Positions 1 to 9,326 of a DNA stretch of 64,000 nt are shown piece after piece; the first letter of the stretch is position 1; each line of letters starts with the position of its first letter. The translations under genes and the position numbers were made by a program. The notes below the pieces were generated by a model, which was not told the origin of the DNA, did not search any database, and saw only the letters and a list, made by a program, of their open reading frames with translations. The stretch lies in NCBI GenBank assembly GCA_964604165.1, contig CAZRYF010000001.1, positions 103,136-167,135 on the forward strand, in the 5' to 3' direction. The DNA comes from JAYZDK01 sp964604165 (GTDB lineage Bacteria; Myxococcota_A; UBA796; CAJQPC01).

Positions 1-1024
1 GGTCGGGATCCGGGTGATGTTCCACAAGACGTGCCCGCGCCAGAGGGGCCGCAGAGGTGTCCAAGAGCGCCTCGGCAGCCGCCACGCAGGCGACGTTGTC
101 CAGGCCCAAGTGCGCGGACTCCATTGCCCGAAGCAGGTCCCGTGGGTGGCTCCGGTCGAGACGGGCATGGCGTAGGACGGAGTGCAGACTTGGACGAAGA
201 CGAAGAAGGGAAGGCTGCAAGCTCGCGGAGCCCCCCTGCACCTCCACCGAGAGCGTGTGGATGCCGTGCGGAAGCAGGACATGGGTGCGTCGGAGGTGCG
301 TCCAGCCAGGTACCTCGGGGTTTTCGGAGGCCCCGAGAGCTGCATGGTGGATGGGGGTGTCATCCTTTGCCACCACAATCGCGTAGCGTACATATCCAGC
401 CTCGGTTGTCGGGGTGCGGGTGGCCAACTCCAACAGTCCTGGCCCTCGAACCTCCAGGGAGTGGGATTTGCCATCCGCCAATTCAGTCGGAGGAAGGAGG
501 AGGGTGCCGTGATCGGCGGCGGACCGAGCACGGACCTTTTCAAGCTCCAGCAGGGCAGCGGCGTATTGGAAGTGGTGGGCCCGGGTTCCCATAGAAGAGA
601 ATGCCTCTCGCCGTGCGCTCCACTCGACCTCCAGGGCTGCGATGGTGGCGGGGGCTTGGGGAAACGCTCCTCCTGTACGAAACCACCTGGAGAGGCGCCG
701 TTCGTAACGGCCCCAGGCCTCTGCATCTCCGTCGTGGGTCTCCACCCAGCCATCGATCTGGCTGAAGTCGGCCAAGCGCAGCTCCACGGCGCGTTCCCGG
801 GTCGGTGCTGGCAAGAGCACCGTGCCTCCCGGGCCTTCCGCAAGGTCCAGACGAAGCCCCTCGCTCCAAGCGGACAGCGCCTTGGGGAGGGGGTCAAAAT
901 GGAGGAGCACGCGCTGCCCAGCCTTCTGCGAGATGACGAGCTGTGAGCGGGGTTCGTTGTCGATTCGGTCCTGGGGAATCCAGGCGGTGGCAAGAGCCGT
1001 CTGCACCAGAAGGAGCCACATCAT
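1..1024 (-). CDS. Secreted protein of unknown function, 3' end cut by window edge
   Basis: An uninterrupted frame runs from an ATG at 1024 off the left edge of the window (341 codons visible, no stop). The protein opens with a short hydrophobic signal peptide (MMWLLLVQTALATAW), so it is probably exported to the periplasm or envelope. The rest is soluble and Trp/Arg-rich with beta-type stretches; I recognise no family. Its start overlaps the stop of the preceding gene by four bases (ATGA), so it is the last visible gene of the minus-strand operon that includes a PgsC-like membrane protein. Function would have to come from that context. Real coding is well supported by the long frame, signal peptide and coupling; identity is unknown. 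Confidence 0.75.
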   Translation of the reverse strand, partial: MMWLLLVQTALATAWIPQDRIDNEPRSQLVISQKAGQRVLLHFDPLPKALSAWSEGLRLDLAEGPGGTVLLPAPTRERAVELRLADFSQIDGWVETHDGDAEAWGRYERRLSRWFRTGGAFPQAPATIAALEVEWSARREAFSSMGTRAHHFQYAAALLELEKVRARSAADHGTLLLPPTELADGKSHSLEVRGPGLLELATRTPTTEAGYVRYAIVVAKDDTPIHHAALGASENPEVPGWTHLRRTHVLLPHGIHTLSVEVQGGSASLQPSLLRLRPSLHSVLRHARLDRSHPRDLLRAMESAHLGLDNVACVAAAEALLDTSAAPLARARLVEHHPDPD

Positions 1025-1878
1025 GGGGTCTCTCCAGCCTCGAGAAGTGCCAAAGAAAATGCTTCCCGGCGTGACTCCTCGGTGAGAAGCCCCTCACGTG
1101 CGGCACGGGAGAGCTCCAGGTGAAGAAAGGCAGCGCTGCTGGACAATCCACGACCTTGGACGTTCTTGGTTCCAGCCAACTCGGGGAGGGAAGCCCCATT
1201 CACAACGGGTCCGAGGTCTCCCATGACCTCCTGCAGCGCGGCCAGCAGCCCTTGCTCAAACCGTGAAGGCTGGAGGGCGGATCCCGCCGAGACCACGACG
1301 GATTCCCCGTCACGCGGTGCGAAGCCGTGGATTTGCACCACGATGGGATCGGAAAGCCCCCGCGCCGCCCCAAGGGTGGCAGCCTGAAACAAGGAGGCGG
1401 GTCGGTGGGCCACATCGGGATGTACCTCTTGCTTCTCTTCCCCCCCGGGCCCCCCAAAGCGATGGCCCTGGTTGAAGAAAGCTGCTCGTGCTGCACCGGA
1501 TTCGAAGAGGTCGGCCACCAGGCGCCCGGTGTCCAGGTCATACCACCCGTGGGGCGCCTCCAGGACGAGAGAGGGGGCCGGGCCAAGGCGAACGACAAAA
1601 ACGCCGAGAGGAACGTCCTTTGCGCCCCAGAGCAGCACCCGTTCCTCCTCGATGCGAAGGTGAAGTCCCAGGTGGGCTGCCCGTGACACCAGATCCGCCG
1701 GCACGTTTCCAGTGGGTGCGACCGCAAACAGGTCCATCATCAGGCTCTGCATGTCCAGGCGCTCGCCGGGAGAAAGGTCACCAAAGGGGGCGTCTCTTCT
1801 GGCTTTGTCCACGGTGGTCCAGAGATCATCCGCCCGTGCGGGATGCAGGAGAAAAAACAAGGCAAGCCAGCTGCTCAT
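1021..1878 (-). CDS. Secreted hydrolase-like protein, possibly poly-gamma-glutamate hydrolase / N-formylglutamate amidohydrolase superfamily
   Basis: 285 residues from the ATG at 1878, which overlaps the upstream stop as ATGA; an ATG 18 bases further upstream would spoil the signal peptide. Residues 1-17 form a signal peptide ending in ARA. Candidate metal-site motifs appear in order: APHGW around His110 with Asp114/Asp116 just after, VQIHGF around His184, and FLHLELSRAAR with Glu255. This His/acid, His, then Glu-Leu-Ser-x-x-x-Arg order resembles zinc-dependent gamma-glutamyl hydrolases and N-formylglutamate amidohydrolases. The family assignment is my inference from motif order. Two degraded copies of the same domain appear to be fused to the PgsC-like protein encoded at 4271-7093. 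Likely role: cleaving or trimming an exported gamma-linked polymer. Confidence 0.6.
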   Translation of the reverse strand: MSSWLALFFLLHPARADDLWTTVDKARRDAPFGDLSPGERLDMQSLMMDLFAVAPTGNVPADLVSRAAHLGLHLRIEEERVLLWGAKDVPLGVFVVRLGPAPSLVLEAPHGWYDLDTGRLVADLFESGAARAAFFNQGHRFGGPGGEEKQEVHPDVAHRPASLFQAATLGAARGLSDPIVVQIHGFAPRDGESVVVSAGSALQPSRFEQGLLAALQEVMGDLGPVVNGASLPELAGTKNVQGRGLSSSAAFLHLELSRAAREGLLTEESRREAFSLALLEAGETP

Positions 1879-4274
1879 CGGCCGTCCATCTCCCACCTGG
1901 GGCTTGTGTCGGTCAAAGGTTCCGGAGCGCTACCCGCATCAAACCGCAGGTAGACTGGGCCATCACTGCGGGTCACCCGCACGCGAACCCGGTGGGTTCC
2001 GGACAACAGGTCGTCTCCAAGGGGGATGTACAGGGCACGCCTGGGGACAAGGGCACCGCTGGCGCGATCCTCCATCCAGGCGCCGCCTCCTCGAGGAGCG
2101 GGCCGCCCGCTGACGACGGCGGGGGTAATTCTCTCAACCCGTCCATACCGGCGCCGGGGGTTTCCCCCGTCGACCCTGGCCTCCAGGGTTGGGCCGGCTC
2201 TTCCCTCGGGTGTGTAGCTGCGCACATAGAGGGTGGTGCCGCCAGCGGGCACCTGCACCAGGACCTCCAGATCCTTCCGATCCCCCCGAACCACTCGGCG
2301 CCGCGCCCACTTTCGGCCATCACCGGGCACGTCTGCAAGATAGCGCCCCACAGGAGCGGTCAGGCGGCAGGGCTGTTCTCCCGGGGGCAGCCCATCAAAG
2401 TGTACGGAGGAGGCTGCAGCGGGAAGCCGGCTGGTGACAGACGTGTCTCCGCAGTTCAGCGTGATGGGACGCCCCGAGGATAGAGGGTCCACCCGGTAGT
2501 CCACCCGGACCCTGCCGCTTTCCGGAACCAGGAGCTGGTTGATGGGCGCCAGGCGGGTGCGATCCCAGGCCTGCCAGAGGCGACGGGTTCGGCGCACCGG
2601 TTCGGAGATCAAGTGCGACTCGCTTCTCCCCTCTGGAACGACGGTTCGGGTGCGCCAGGCGCCAGGGGTTGGAACCTTCTCTGGAAGGACAGGCCGGACT
2701 GTTGCATCAAATCGTACGAGCCGGTGATTCTCAGCCAAGGAGGCCGCGTGGTTCGGGGAGACGGACACGTAGGGCGCTTGGACCCAGGGTGCATTGTGGG
2801 GGCGCCATTGACCGGGAAGATCATAAGCAGCAGCCCGTTGGCCCGAATCCAGGGGAACCAAGAAGCGCATATCCACTGGAGAGTCCGTGGCCAGGCGCAA
2901 GGTGATTGCTTCTGGGGGATGAAGAATCTGGATGCTCGTGGCCTCACTCATGGGGGAGGTCTCGGGCTCGATTCTGTGCTCCAGGGGGGTGGGAAGAAAG
3001 GGCGCATCAAATGCACCTTCCACAAGGACCTGGTCCTCGCGCCCCAACAGCTGGTACCGAATGCGCGTCAAAAGGGGGTCTTGTGTGGCAGCGTGCGGTG
3101 TCCAATCCTTTGGTGGAAGAGGCCTTGCCTTGACCTTGAGGCGGCCGTGGCTTGTCCCCGTTGCCAGGGGAATCTCCAGGGGGTCAGACTCTGGAGAGAG
3201 ATGCCAGGCGGTGAGACGACGAGTCTCCGGAGCGATGGTTTGTTCCATCCCACTGCCTGGGGGCGCGCCCCAAAGGCACTGGGGGGAGGGGTGTGCGGTG
3301 AAGGCCAGGGACACAGGGTCGCTCTCCAAGGGCACGTTCCACCTCAGGGTCACCATTTCCCCGGGGTTGGCCGCCAATGGATGGTCCGTCGTTTCCACCC
3401 CTGAATCGTCGGTGACGGGCTCGCCGTGCACCAAGATGCGCTCCACGTCCAACGTGACCGGTAGCTGGTCGGGAAGACTCCGCGCGGTCATCTCGATCCG
3501 GCAGGGCCCGATCAAGGTGAGCTGCGTCGCTTGGCCGGGCTCCAAGCGCACACCCTTGGGATGGGTGGTCGGTGCACGGTGAATCGGGCCGAGCCGATGA
3601 AGGGCACGGGTCGTTCCGGACAGGCTCTCGGCAGCCACGGGGCGCGTGTCTGCGCTGGCAAGACGGATGCGCTCCACTTCCTCCAGGGCGGTCCACGGAA
3701 AGGGGCCAGCCCTCTCCGCTCTGCTGTTCATCAGGTTCTCGGACTGCAGATGGAGGGCCACCGTGGCCGAATCGGGTCGTTGTCGGCTCTCGACTCGAAC
3801 CTGCAGGCGCATATCGGACGTCCCCAGCAAGGGAGAAATTGTCAGCAAGCCGCCTTCGGGGGCCAACTTGGCAAGGGGCACGTCCACCCGGCGAATGTCT
3901 GTGAGAACCATGCCTGCCCGGGCCCCGTGGATTCGCTCTGCTCCGTTTTCCAGCAGGCTGCGCCGTGCTCGAAACCACAGGTCATGGGTGAATTCCTCTC
4001 CCTGGTGGGGCTGCAGTCGAAGTTGAACGCCAAAGGTCCAGGTCTGGGTCTCATCTCGGGCAGGAGGCTCGGGCACTTCCAACGCCATGGAGAGCACCAG
4101 GCTGGACTCCCCCTGCGCCAGCCGAACGCTCACGGCAGTCTCTGGATCAAGGGCGTAAAAGAGCGACCGATCTCCCGTGGTACTCGAGGGTTCATCCACC
4201 CGGGTCGTCAGGGCTTCTGTGATGCCTGCAGCAAGGAGCGCCCAACCGAGAATTGGCAATGCGAACCGTGTCAT
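1875..4274 (-). CDS. Large secreted protein of unknown function
   Basis: 799 residues with an N-terminal hydrophobic signal (FALPILGWALLAAG) and no later membrane span, so probably periplasmic or surface. The body is beta-rich, with repeated short stretches of alternating hydrophobics typical of carbohydrate-binding or immunoglobulin-like sandwich domains; I cannot assign a family. The C-terminal 100 residues include a Gly/Arg-rich stretch and a pattern like that of a jelly-roll accessory domain (YIPLGDDL, then YLRFDAG). It overlaps the genes on both sides by four bases, so it is translated with the PgsC-like membrane protein upstream and the hydrolase-like protein downstream. I infer an extracytoplasmic partner of that system. 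Confidence 0.7.
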   Translation of the reverse strand: MTRFALPILGWALLAAGITEALTTRVDEPSSTTGDRSLFYALDPETAVSVRLAQGESSLVLSMALEVPEPPARDETQTWTFGVQLRLQPHQGEEFTHDLWFRARRSLLENGAERIHGARAGMVLTDIRRVDVPLAKLAPEGGLLTISPLLGTSDMRLQVRVESRQRPDSATVALHLQSENLMNSRAERAGPFPWTALEEVERIRLASADTRPVAAESLSGTTRALHRLGPIHRAPTTHPKGVRLEPGQATQLTLIGPCRIEMTARSLPDQLPVTLDVERILVHGEPVTDDSGVETTDHPLAANPGEMVTLRWNVPLESDPVSLAFTAHPSPQCLWGAPPGSGMEQTIAPETRRLTAWHLSPESDPLEIPLATGTSHGRLKVKARPLPPKDWTPHAATQDPLLTRIRYQLLGREDQVLVEGAFDAPFLPTPLEHRIEPETSPMSEATSIQILHPPEAITLRLATDSPVDMRFLVPLDSGQRAAAYDLPGQWRPHNAPWVQAPYVSVSPNHAASLAENHRLVRFDATVRPVLPEKVPTPGAWRTRTVVPEGRSESHLISEPVRRTRRLWQAWDRTRLAPINQLLVPESGRVRVDYRVDPLSSGRPITLNCGDTSVTSRLPAAASSVHFDGLPPGEQPCRLTAPVGRYLADVPGDGRKWARRRVVRGDRKDLEVLVQVPAGGTTLYVRSYTPEGRAGPTLEARVDGGNPRRRYGRVERITPAVVSGRPAPRGGGAWMEDRASGALVPRRALYIPLGDDLLSGTHRVRVRVTRSDGPVYLRFDAGSAPEPLTDTSPRWEMDGR

Positions 4275-7093
4275 CGCTGCCTCCGAAAGCCGATGGCGGC
4301 TCCCGTTGTGCGCAAGGCCTGGATATCACCGGCCCGGTCCGCTACCTCTCCGTTGTAACGGGAAAGAGGCACCACCATGAGTGTGCCCCGCCGAGATGCC
4401 TTCAAGTACGGCACGTCGTCCCCGTCCACGATGACTTCCAGAGAGACGCCAGCCTGGATTGCCTGTCGCTGCAGTCGCTCCAGCTCCCCAGGATGGGTGG
4501 TGCGTCCGTAGCGGGCGAGGTTCTCCAAAACCCGTCCGTACAGGGCCCGCACATCCTCGGGCGAGATCGGTTCATGGGCCAGGAGCGTCTCCAGCGACTC
4601 ATCCCGAACAGGTAGACCCACGGCTTGAAGGGCGGACCTGAGGGAGCTGGAGTCGGCGAGGGCTGGGAAGCGAAGGCGGTAAAGGGGAGAGAGCCACACC
4701 GAGAGAAACCGGCCCTGGGCCAACTCCACCATGTCGCGCCGGGCATTGGACGGGTCGTGGAACCGAAATTGAGTGGCTTCGCCTGTGTACGCCAGCGTGG
4801 TGCCGCCGGCCCTTTCTACCAGGCGCTGGGTGGCCTCCAACTCCGCCGGCACCTTCTCGGTGGGGAGGAGCGGTCGGCCCAGGGAAACGATGGCGTCAGC
4901 GCCGGGATTCTCGTCCTGGCGGAAGCCTGCCACGGAGACCACGCTGACGTCTTCGGTCTCCAGGGCAAGGCGCCGAAGGACCGTCCCCTCCCCGGATTGA
5001 AAGCCGGCGCGATCCAGCGCCCGGGCGTCTCGGTCTGCGTTGGCGTCATGCACCACCAGGGCGCTTCCCTGCATTGCAGCCCACCAGCTTCGGGCCACCA
5101 ACGCTGTCCCGGCCTGCCTTCCCCCTGCGGGGGCCTCGAAGATCCAGGGGCTGTGGGTGCGGCGCAGCCAAAGAGTCCACCGGGGGGATTGGCGGCCAGG
5201 TCCCGGGCCCAGGGAGAGCGTGTCCTCATCTGCGGCAACGGTGAGCTTCAAGTCTGCTGCATGTGCCGCCGCAAGATTGGCCCACCTGGGATCCCCGGTT
5301 CGGGCCAGGAGAAGTGGCTGAACTACGCCCCGATCGAGGGTGGCGAGCTCCTGGGCTGTTGGGAGTAGGGGGGCGGTGGCCAGGTGGTTGCCCAACAAGG
5401 GGACGCGCCCAGAATTCACGGTTCCTGCAAAGCGCAACAATGCAGCGCTCAACCGATCGGACTCGCTCATGGACAGGGTGATCGTCCGTGGATCCGTAGC
5501 ATTCCACTGGGTGGTCAGGGAGCCCAAGACCCGCTGGAGAACGTCCAGTTGGAGCCCCTCTGGCAAGGATCCAGCGGCTTGCAGGGAGGTCTCCACGCTT
5601 GTTTGGAGGAGTAGGAGGTGGTCCGCCTCTTCCCTCGCAAGGCCAAGCAGGAGGGGCGCAGGAGAGAGAGCCAAGGCCTGGGCGTCGAGGAGCTCCGCCA
5701 GGACAATGGCCGCCTCGGTCATGGCGGGGACGCTGTGGGCTTGAGGGGCCACAATCCAAAGGCCGGTGGAGGACTGTGGACGAAACCAGAGGCGCCCGAG
5801 TCCGGTGTCCTCTTCGCCCTGAAGAACCCAACCGTCCGTGTGGTTGTCCACGCGGAGGCCCGGGACCTGGCTGGGCCAGCCCTGCTGGGCTGCATCCCAC
5901 GAGGATCGCAAGGTTGCTTCATCGGGCTCCCGGCCGGCCAGATGAGGCAAGACGCCCCTGGCCATCGCCTGCCAGGCCGGAATCTGAGGGGGAGGCGCCA
6001 GCGCGGCGGGGGTGTCCGCTGCCAGCGGTCGGACCTCCTCCAAGGCCATTCCCACACCGGTGCCCAGGACAAATCCCCCAAGGGACGCAAGTGTGGTGGG
6101 CAGAAGCACCCGCATCAGCTGGCCCTGTCGCCAGCAACGCACGACCACAAGCGACGGCAGGAGGTACCCAAAACCAAAAAGGTCAGTGGCCCGCAGCCCG
6201 GGGGCGCTCTCGCCTAGCCAGACTGCGAGACCCATTTTCAAGAGGTAGGAAACGGAAAAGGCCAACACCAGCGGCCGAAGTCCTGACAGGTTCACCCGGG
6301 AAAAAGGGGGAATGCGAGTCAGGACCCTCAGGATCCAGACGGTGACCAGCACTTCGGCCAGGGTGGCCAGCAGCTGCTCTGGGTGAATCCAGGCAATGGC
6401 CAAAAGTCCGGGAACGAGGACCCCACCAAACTCCCAGCCGAACCGCAGGTTGAGCCGCATGGCGAGCAGAGTGCTCACCAGGAGAAGGATGTAGGCCCGG
6501 GGCACAGAGACAAAATCGTGTGCCAGGTTTTCATAGGTAAAGGCGAAGTGGGACAGGTTCAGGTTTGTGTAGGGGAGCAGCACACCATCCAGCAGCCAGT
6601 AGACGGCCAGCACGGGAAGTCCTACCAGAGGCACCCCCCGCAGTAGCCCCGGCATCCAAAGGGCGTTGGCGGCAAGTGGAACCAGAACCAGGCCCATGGA
6701 ATGGAAGGGGCCCTGGACATCCCATCCCATGGAAACCGCAAAGTCCTCACCCCAGCCGGCCTCCACGGCGAGGCGCACGAAGACGCTGCACAGGAGAATC
6801 AGGAAGAACCGGTCTCTGCCAAAGGGCCGACTGATGGGGAACACCTTGGGCAGGCCGCGACCCAGGGCCATCGCGAGGGCCCAGGTGAGTACAGCTTCCA
6901 CGGCGATGACCGCCGCCGCTGCGGGCTGGATGACCAGCACACCCGCCAGGTATCCAGGCACAACCAGTCCGGACTGGGGCCAGCCGTAGAGCTCTCCCAG
7001 CAAGAAAAGCAACAAGACACCCAGCAGAACCGCTGTGAAGAGGCTGCTGTCTACGTAGGTGTTTGGAACAAGGGGAAGGAGAGCGGAGGGCAC
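4271..7093 (-). CDS. PgsC/CapC-like duplicated membrane protein fused to two degenerate hydrolase-like domains
   Basis: 940 residues. The N-terminal 350 are polytopic and contain two PgsC/CapC-like units: one with SGLVVPGYLAGVLVIQP (about 41-57) and one with FGGVLVPGLLAIAWIHPEQ (about 222-240). Bacillus PgsC is a single unit of about 150 residues with a similar VPGY/VPG motif and works with PgsB and PgsA in poly-gamma-glutamate synthesis and export. After a linker, residues about 420-610 and 630-810 each resemble the separate secreted hydrolase-like protein two genes downstream, but the histidines are lost (VAPQAHS and LLLQTSV; FEAPAGG and VSVAGF). No PgsB-type ligase is visible; it may lie beyond the left edge. 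It follows the CHASE2-like gene by 75 bases. PgsC likeness is fairly clear; the fusion reading is inference. Confidence 0.7.
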   Translation of the reverse strand: MPSALLPLVPNTYVDSSLFTAVLLGVLLLFLLGELYGWPQSGLVVPGYLAGVLVIQPAAAAVIAVEAVLTWALAMALGRGLPKVFPISRPFGRDRFFLILLCSVFVRLAVEAGWGEDFAVSMGWDVQGPFHSMGLVLVPLAANALWMPGLLRGVPLVGLPVLAVYWLLDGVLLPYTNLNLSHFAFTYENLAHDFVSVPRAYILLLVSTLLAMRLNLRFGWEFGGVLVPGLLAIAWIHPEQLLATLAEVLVTVWILRVLTRIPPFSRVNLSGLRPLVLAFSVSYLLKMGLAVWLGESAPGLRATDLFGFGYLLPSLVVVRCWRQGQLMRVLLPTTLASLGGFVLGTGVGMALEEVRPLAADTPAALAPPPQIPAWQAMARGVLPHLAGREPDEATLRSSWDAAQQGWPSQVPGLRVDNHTDGWVLQGEEDTGLGRLWFRPQSSTGLWIVAPQAHSVPAMTEAAIVLAELLDAQALALSPAPLLLGLAREEADHLLLLQTSVETSLQAAGSLPEGLQLDVLQRVLGSLTTQWNATDPRTITLSMSESDRLSAALLRFAGTVNSGRVPLLGNHLATAPLLPTAQELATLDRGVVQPLLLARTGDPRWANLAAAHAADLKLTVAADEDTLSLGPGPGRQSPRWTLWLRRTHSPWIFEAPAGGRQAGTALVARSWWAAMQGSALVVHDANADRDARALDRAGFQSGEGTVLRRLALETEDVSVVSVAGFRQDENPGADAIVSLGRPLLPTEKVPAELEATQRLVERAGGTTLAYTGEATQFRFHDPSNARRDMVELAQGRFLSVWLSPLYRLRFPALADSSSLRSALQAVGLPVRDESLETLLAHEPISPEDVRALYGRVLENLARYGRTTHPGELERLQRQAIQAGVSLEVIVDGDDVPYLKASRRGTLMVVPLSRYNGEVADRAGDIQALRTTGAAIGFRRQR

Positions 7094-7168
7094 GAGGAGA
7101 AGGACTGCTCAAAGGGGGGGCTGGTTCTGCGGACCCCCTCAGGAAGGGGATGCCTCGTATCGATTCAG

Positions 7169-8368
7169 CTAACCTGCTTTTCCCAGCAGATCCGCTGCCG
7201 TCCAGAGTACGGCTTGAGGGTCGGTGTCTCCGCAGTCCCCCGGCTGCAGCAACAGCGCCCGCCGGACCCCGTTCGGGCGCCGGAAGGGTGCGGCCAGAAA
7301 GGCGTGGTCCACGCCGGAAGGGACGGAGTGGTCTGCAAGTCGGGACATCACGTCTACGGGCAACGGCCCTGTGTCCCCGGCCTGGGCGAGGGGAATCCAG
7401 GTGCCGTTGCGTTCCTCCGCAATCCAGCAAGCCAGTCCCCCTGCTCGGGCCAGGACCACCTCGCAGGCGCCCTGCCAGGGATCGGGCTCCAGGCGTTCAC
7501 GGAGGTTTGGCCGAACGATCGCGGCGATAACAGCTCCCCCCCACAAGGCCCACAGCCCGGAATCCACAGGGATCGGACGGCCAAACCCCTCCAGGAAAAG
7601 TGCCAGGGCTCCGAGAATGCCAGTGGCGCCGCAGCACCACCTTGTGATGCTGCGGCCTGGGCTCTCCAAGAGACGGGCCCAGAAAATCCCCAAAACACCA
7701 AAGATTGCCAGAAGGGTGGTTGGGTGCCACCCTGGGTGAAGGCGTCCGGAGAGGCAGCGGGCAATGATCTCCGGCAGGGGAACAAGGCCAGCGGGGGTTG
7801 CAAGGGTCGTGGTGCCCCAGGGCGCCGCGCCACTCACGAGAACCATCTTCCCCGCGAGAGCTTCCTGGTCCAGTGCTTGAAGTTGGACTGCATTCAGGGT
7901 GGGGACGGGGCCGGTCACGCGGGGAATGAGACCCTCGATAGGAGGAAAGTCCTCTCCGCGGGCTGCCAGGAGCCGGCCAATGAACGTGGCGCCGTGTTGG
8001 GAACGAGTTCGCGCCCGCCGATGAATCCCGTCCTGGTCTGCAGGCAGGCCCGCCTCCTCCATCCAGTGGACTTGGGAAGAAAACTGAATGGACTCCACGG
8101 ACCCAGGCAGGTCCGGCCCCACCACCCCGACGGTGCGGGCTCCCTTCTCCTTTGCCAGCTGAACAGCGGCTTGCCAGGCCCGAAGGGGAGCACGGCTGGC
8201 GACGGTCACCCGGAGCACGGAGTCCCCAGGCGAGGTTGCATGGAGGGCAGCCATCCGATCCCCAAGGGGTTGAAATCCCTGGAAGCCCAACACAGCCATC
8301 CCCACGCTCCAAAGAGGGATCAGGAGCGCCAACAAGGCGCTGTGAGAGAGTCGGGGGATCGGGTTCAT
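7169..8368 (-). CDS. CHASE2-like membrane sensor with C-terminal GAF-like domain
   Basis: 399 residues. One N-terminal membrane span (about 10-29) is followed by an extracytoplasmic region with CHASE2 hallmarks (GKMVLVSG near 173, TPAGLVPLPEI near 191), then three closely spaced membrane spans (about 216-287). The last 100 residues resemble a GAF domain (ACWIAEERNGTWIPLAQAGD) and lie in the cytoplasm in this topology. There is no histidine kinase, cyclase or kinase output domain, which CHASE2 proteins usually carry. It heads the minus-strand run leading into the PgsC-like gene and is divergent from the Asp-Ala lipoprotein across 73 bases, where promoters for both must lie. I infer a signal-sensing or scaffold role for the operon. 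Confidence 0.65.
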   Translation of the reverse strand: MNPIPRLSHSALLALLIPLWSVGMAVLGFQGFQPLGDRMAALHATSPGDSVLRVTVASRAPLRAWQAAVQLAKEKGARTVGVVGPDLPGSVESIQFSSQVHWMEEAGLPADQDGIHRRARTRSQHGATFIGRLLAARGEDFPPIEGLIPRVTGPVPTLNAVQLQALDQEALAGKMVLVSGAAPWGTTTLATPAGLVPLPEIIARCLSGRLHPGWHPTTLLAIFGVLGIFWARLLESPGRSITRWCCGATGILGALALFLEGFGRPIPVDSGLWALWGGAVIAAIVRPNLRERLEPDPWQGACEVVLARAGGLACWIAEERNGTWIPLAQAGDTGPLPVDVMSRLADHSVPSGVDHAFLAAPFRRPNGVRRALLLQPGDCGDTDPQAVLWTAADLLGKAG

Positions 8369-8441
8369 GGGGGAGATTCCGGCAAGCAGGGGTTAACAGG
8401 CGATGGAGTCGCCGGGGAATCGCCCGGTTCCAGGAGAAACC

Positions 8442-9317
<876 letters not shown>

Positions 9318-9326
9318 CTCACCCTC

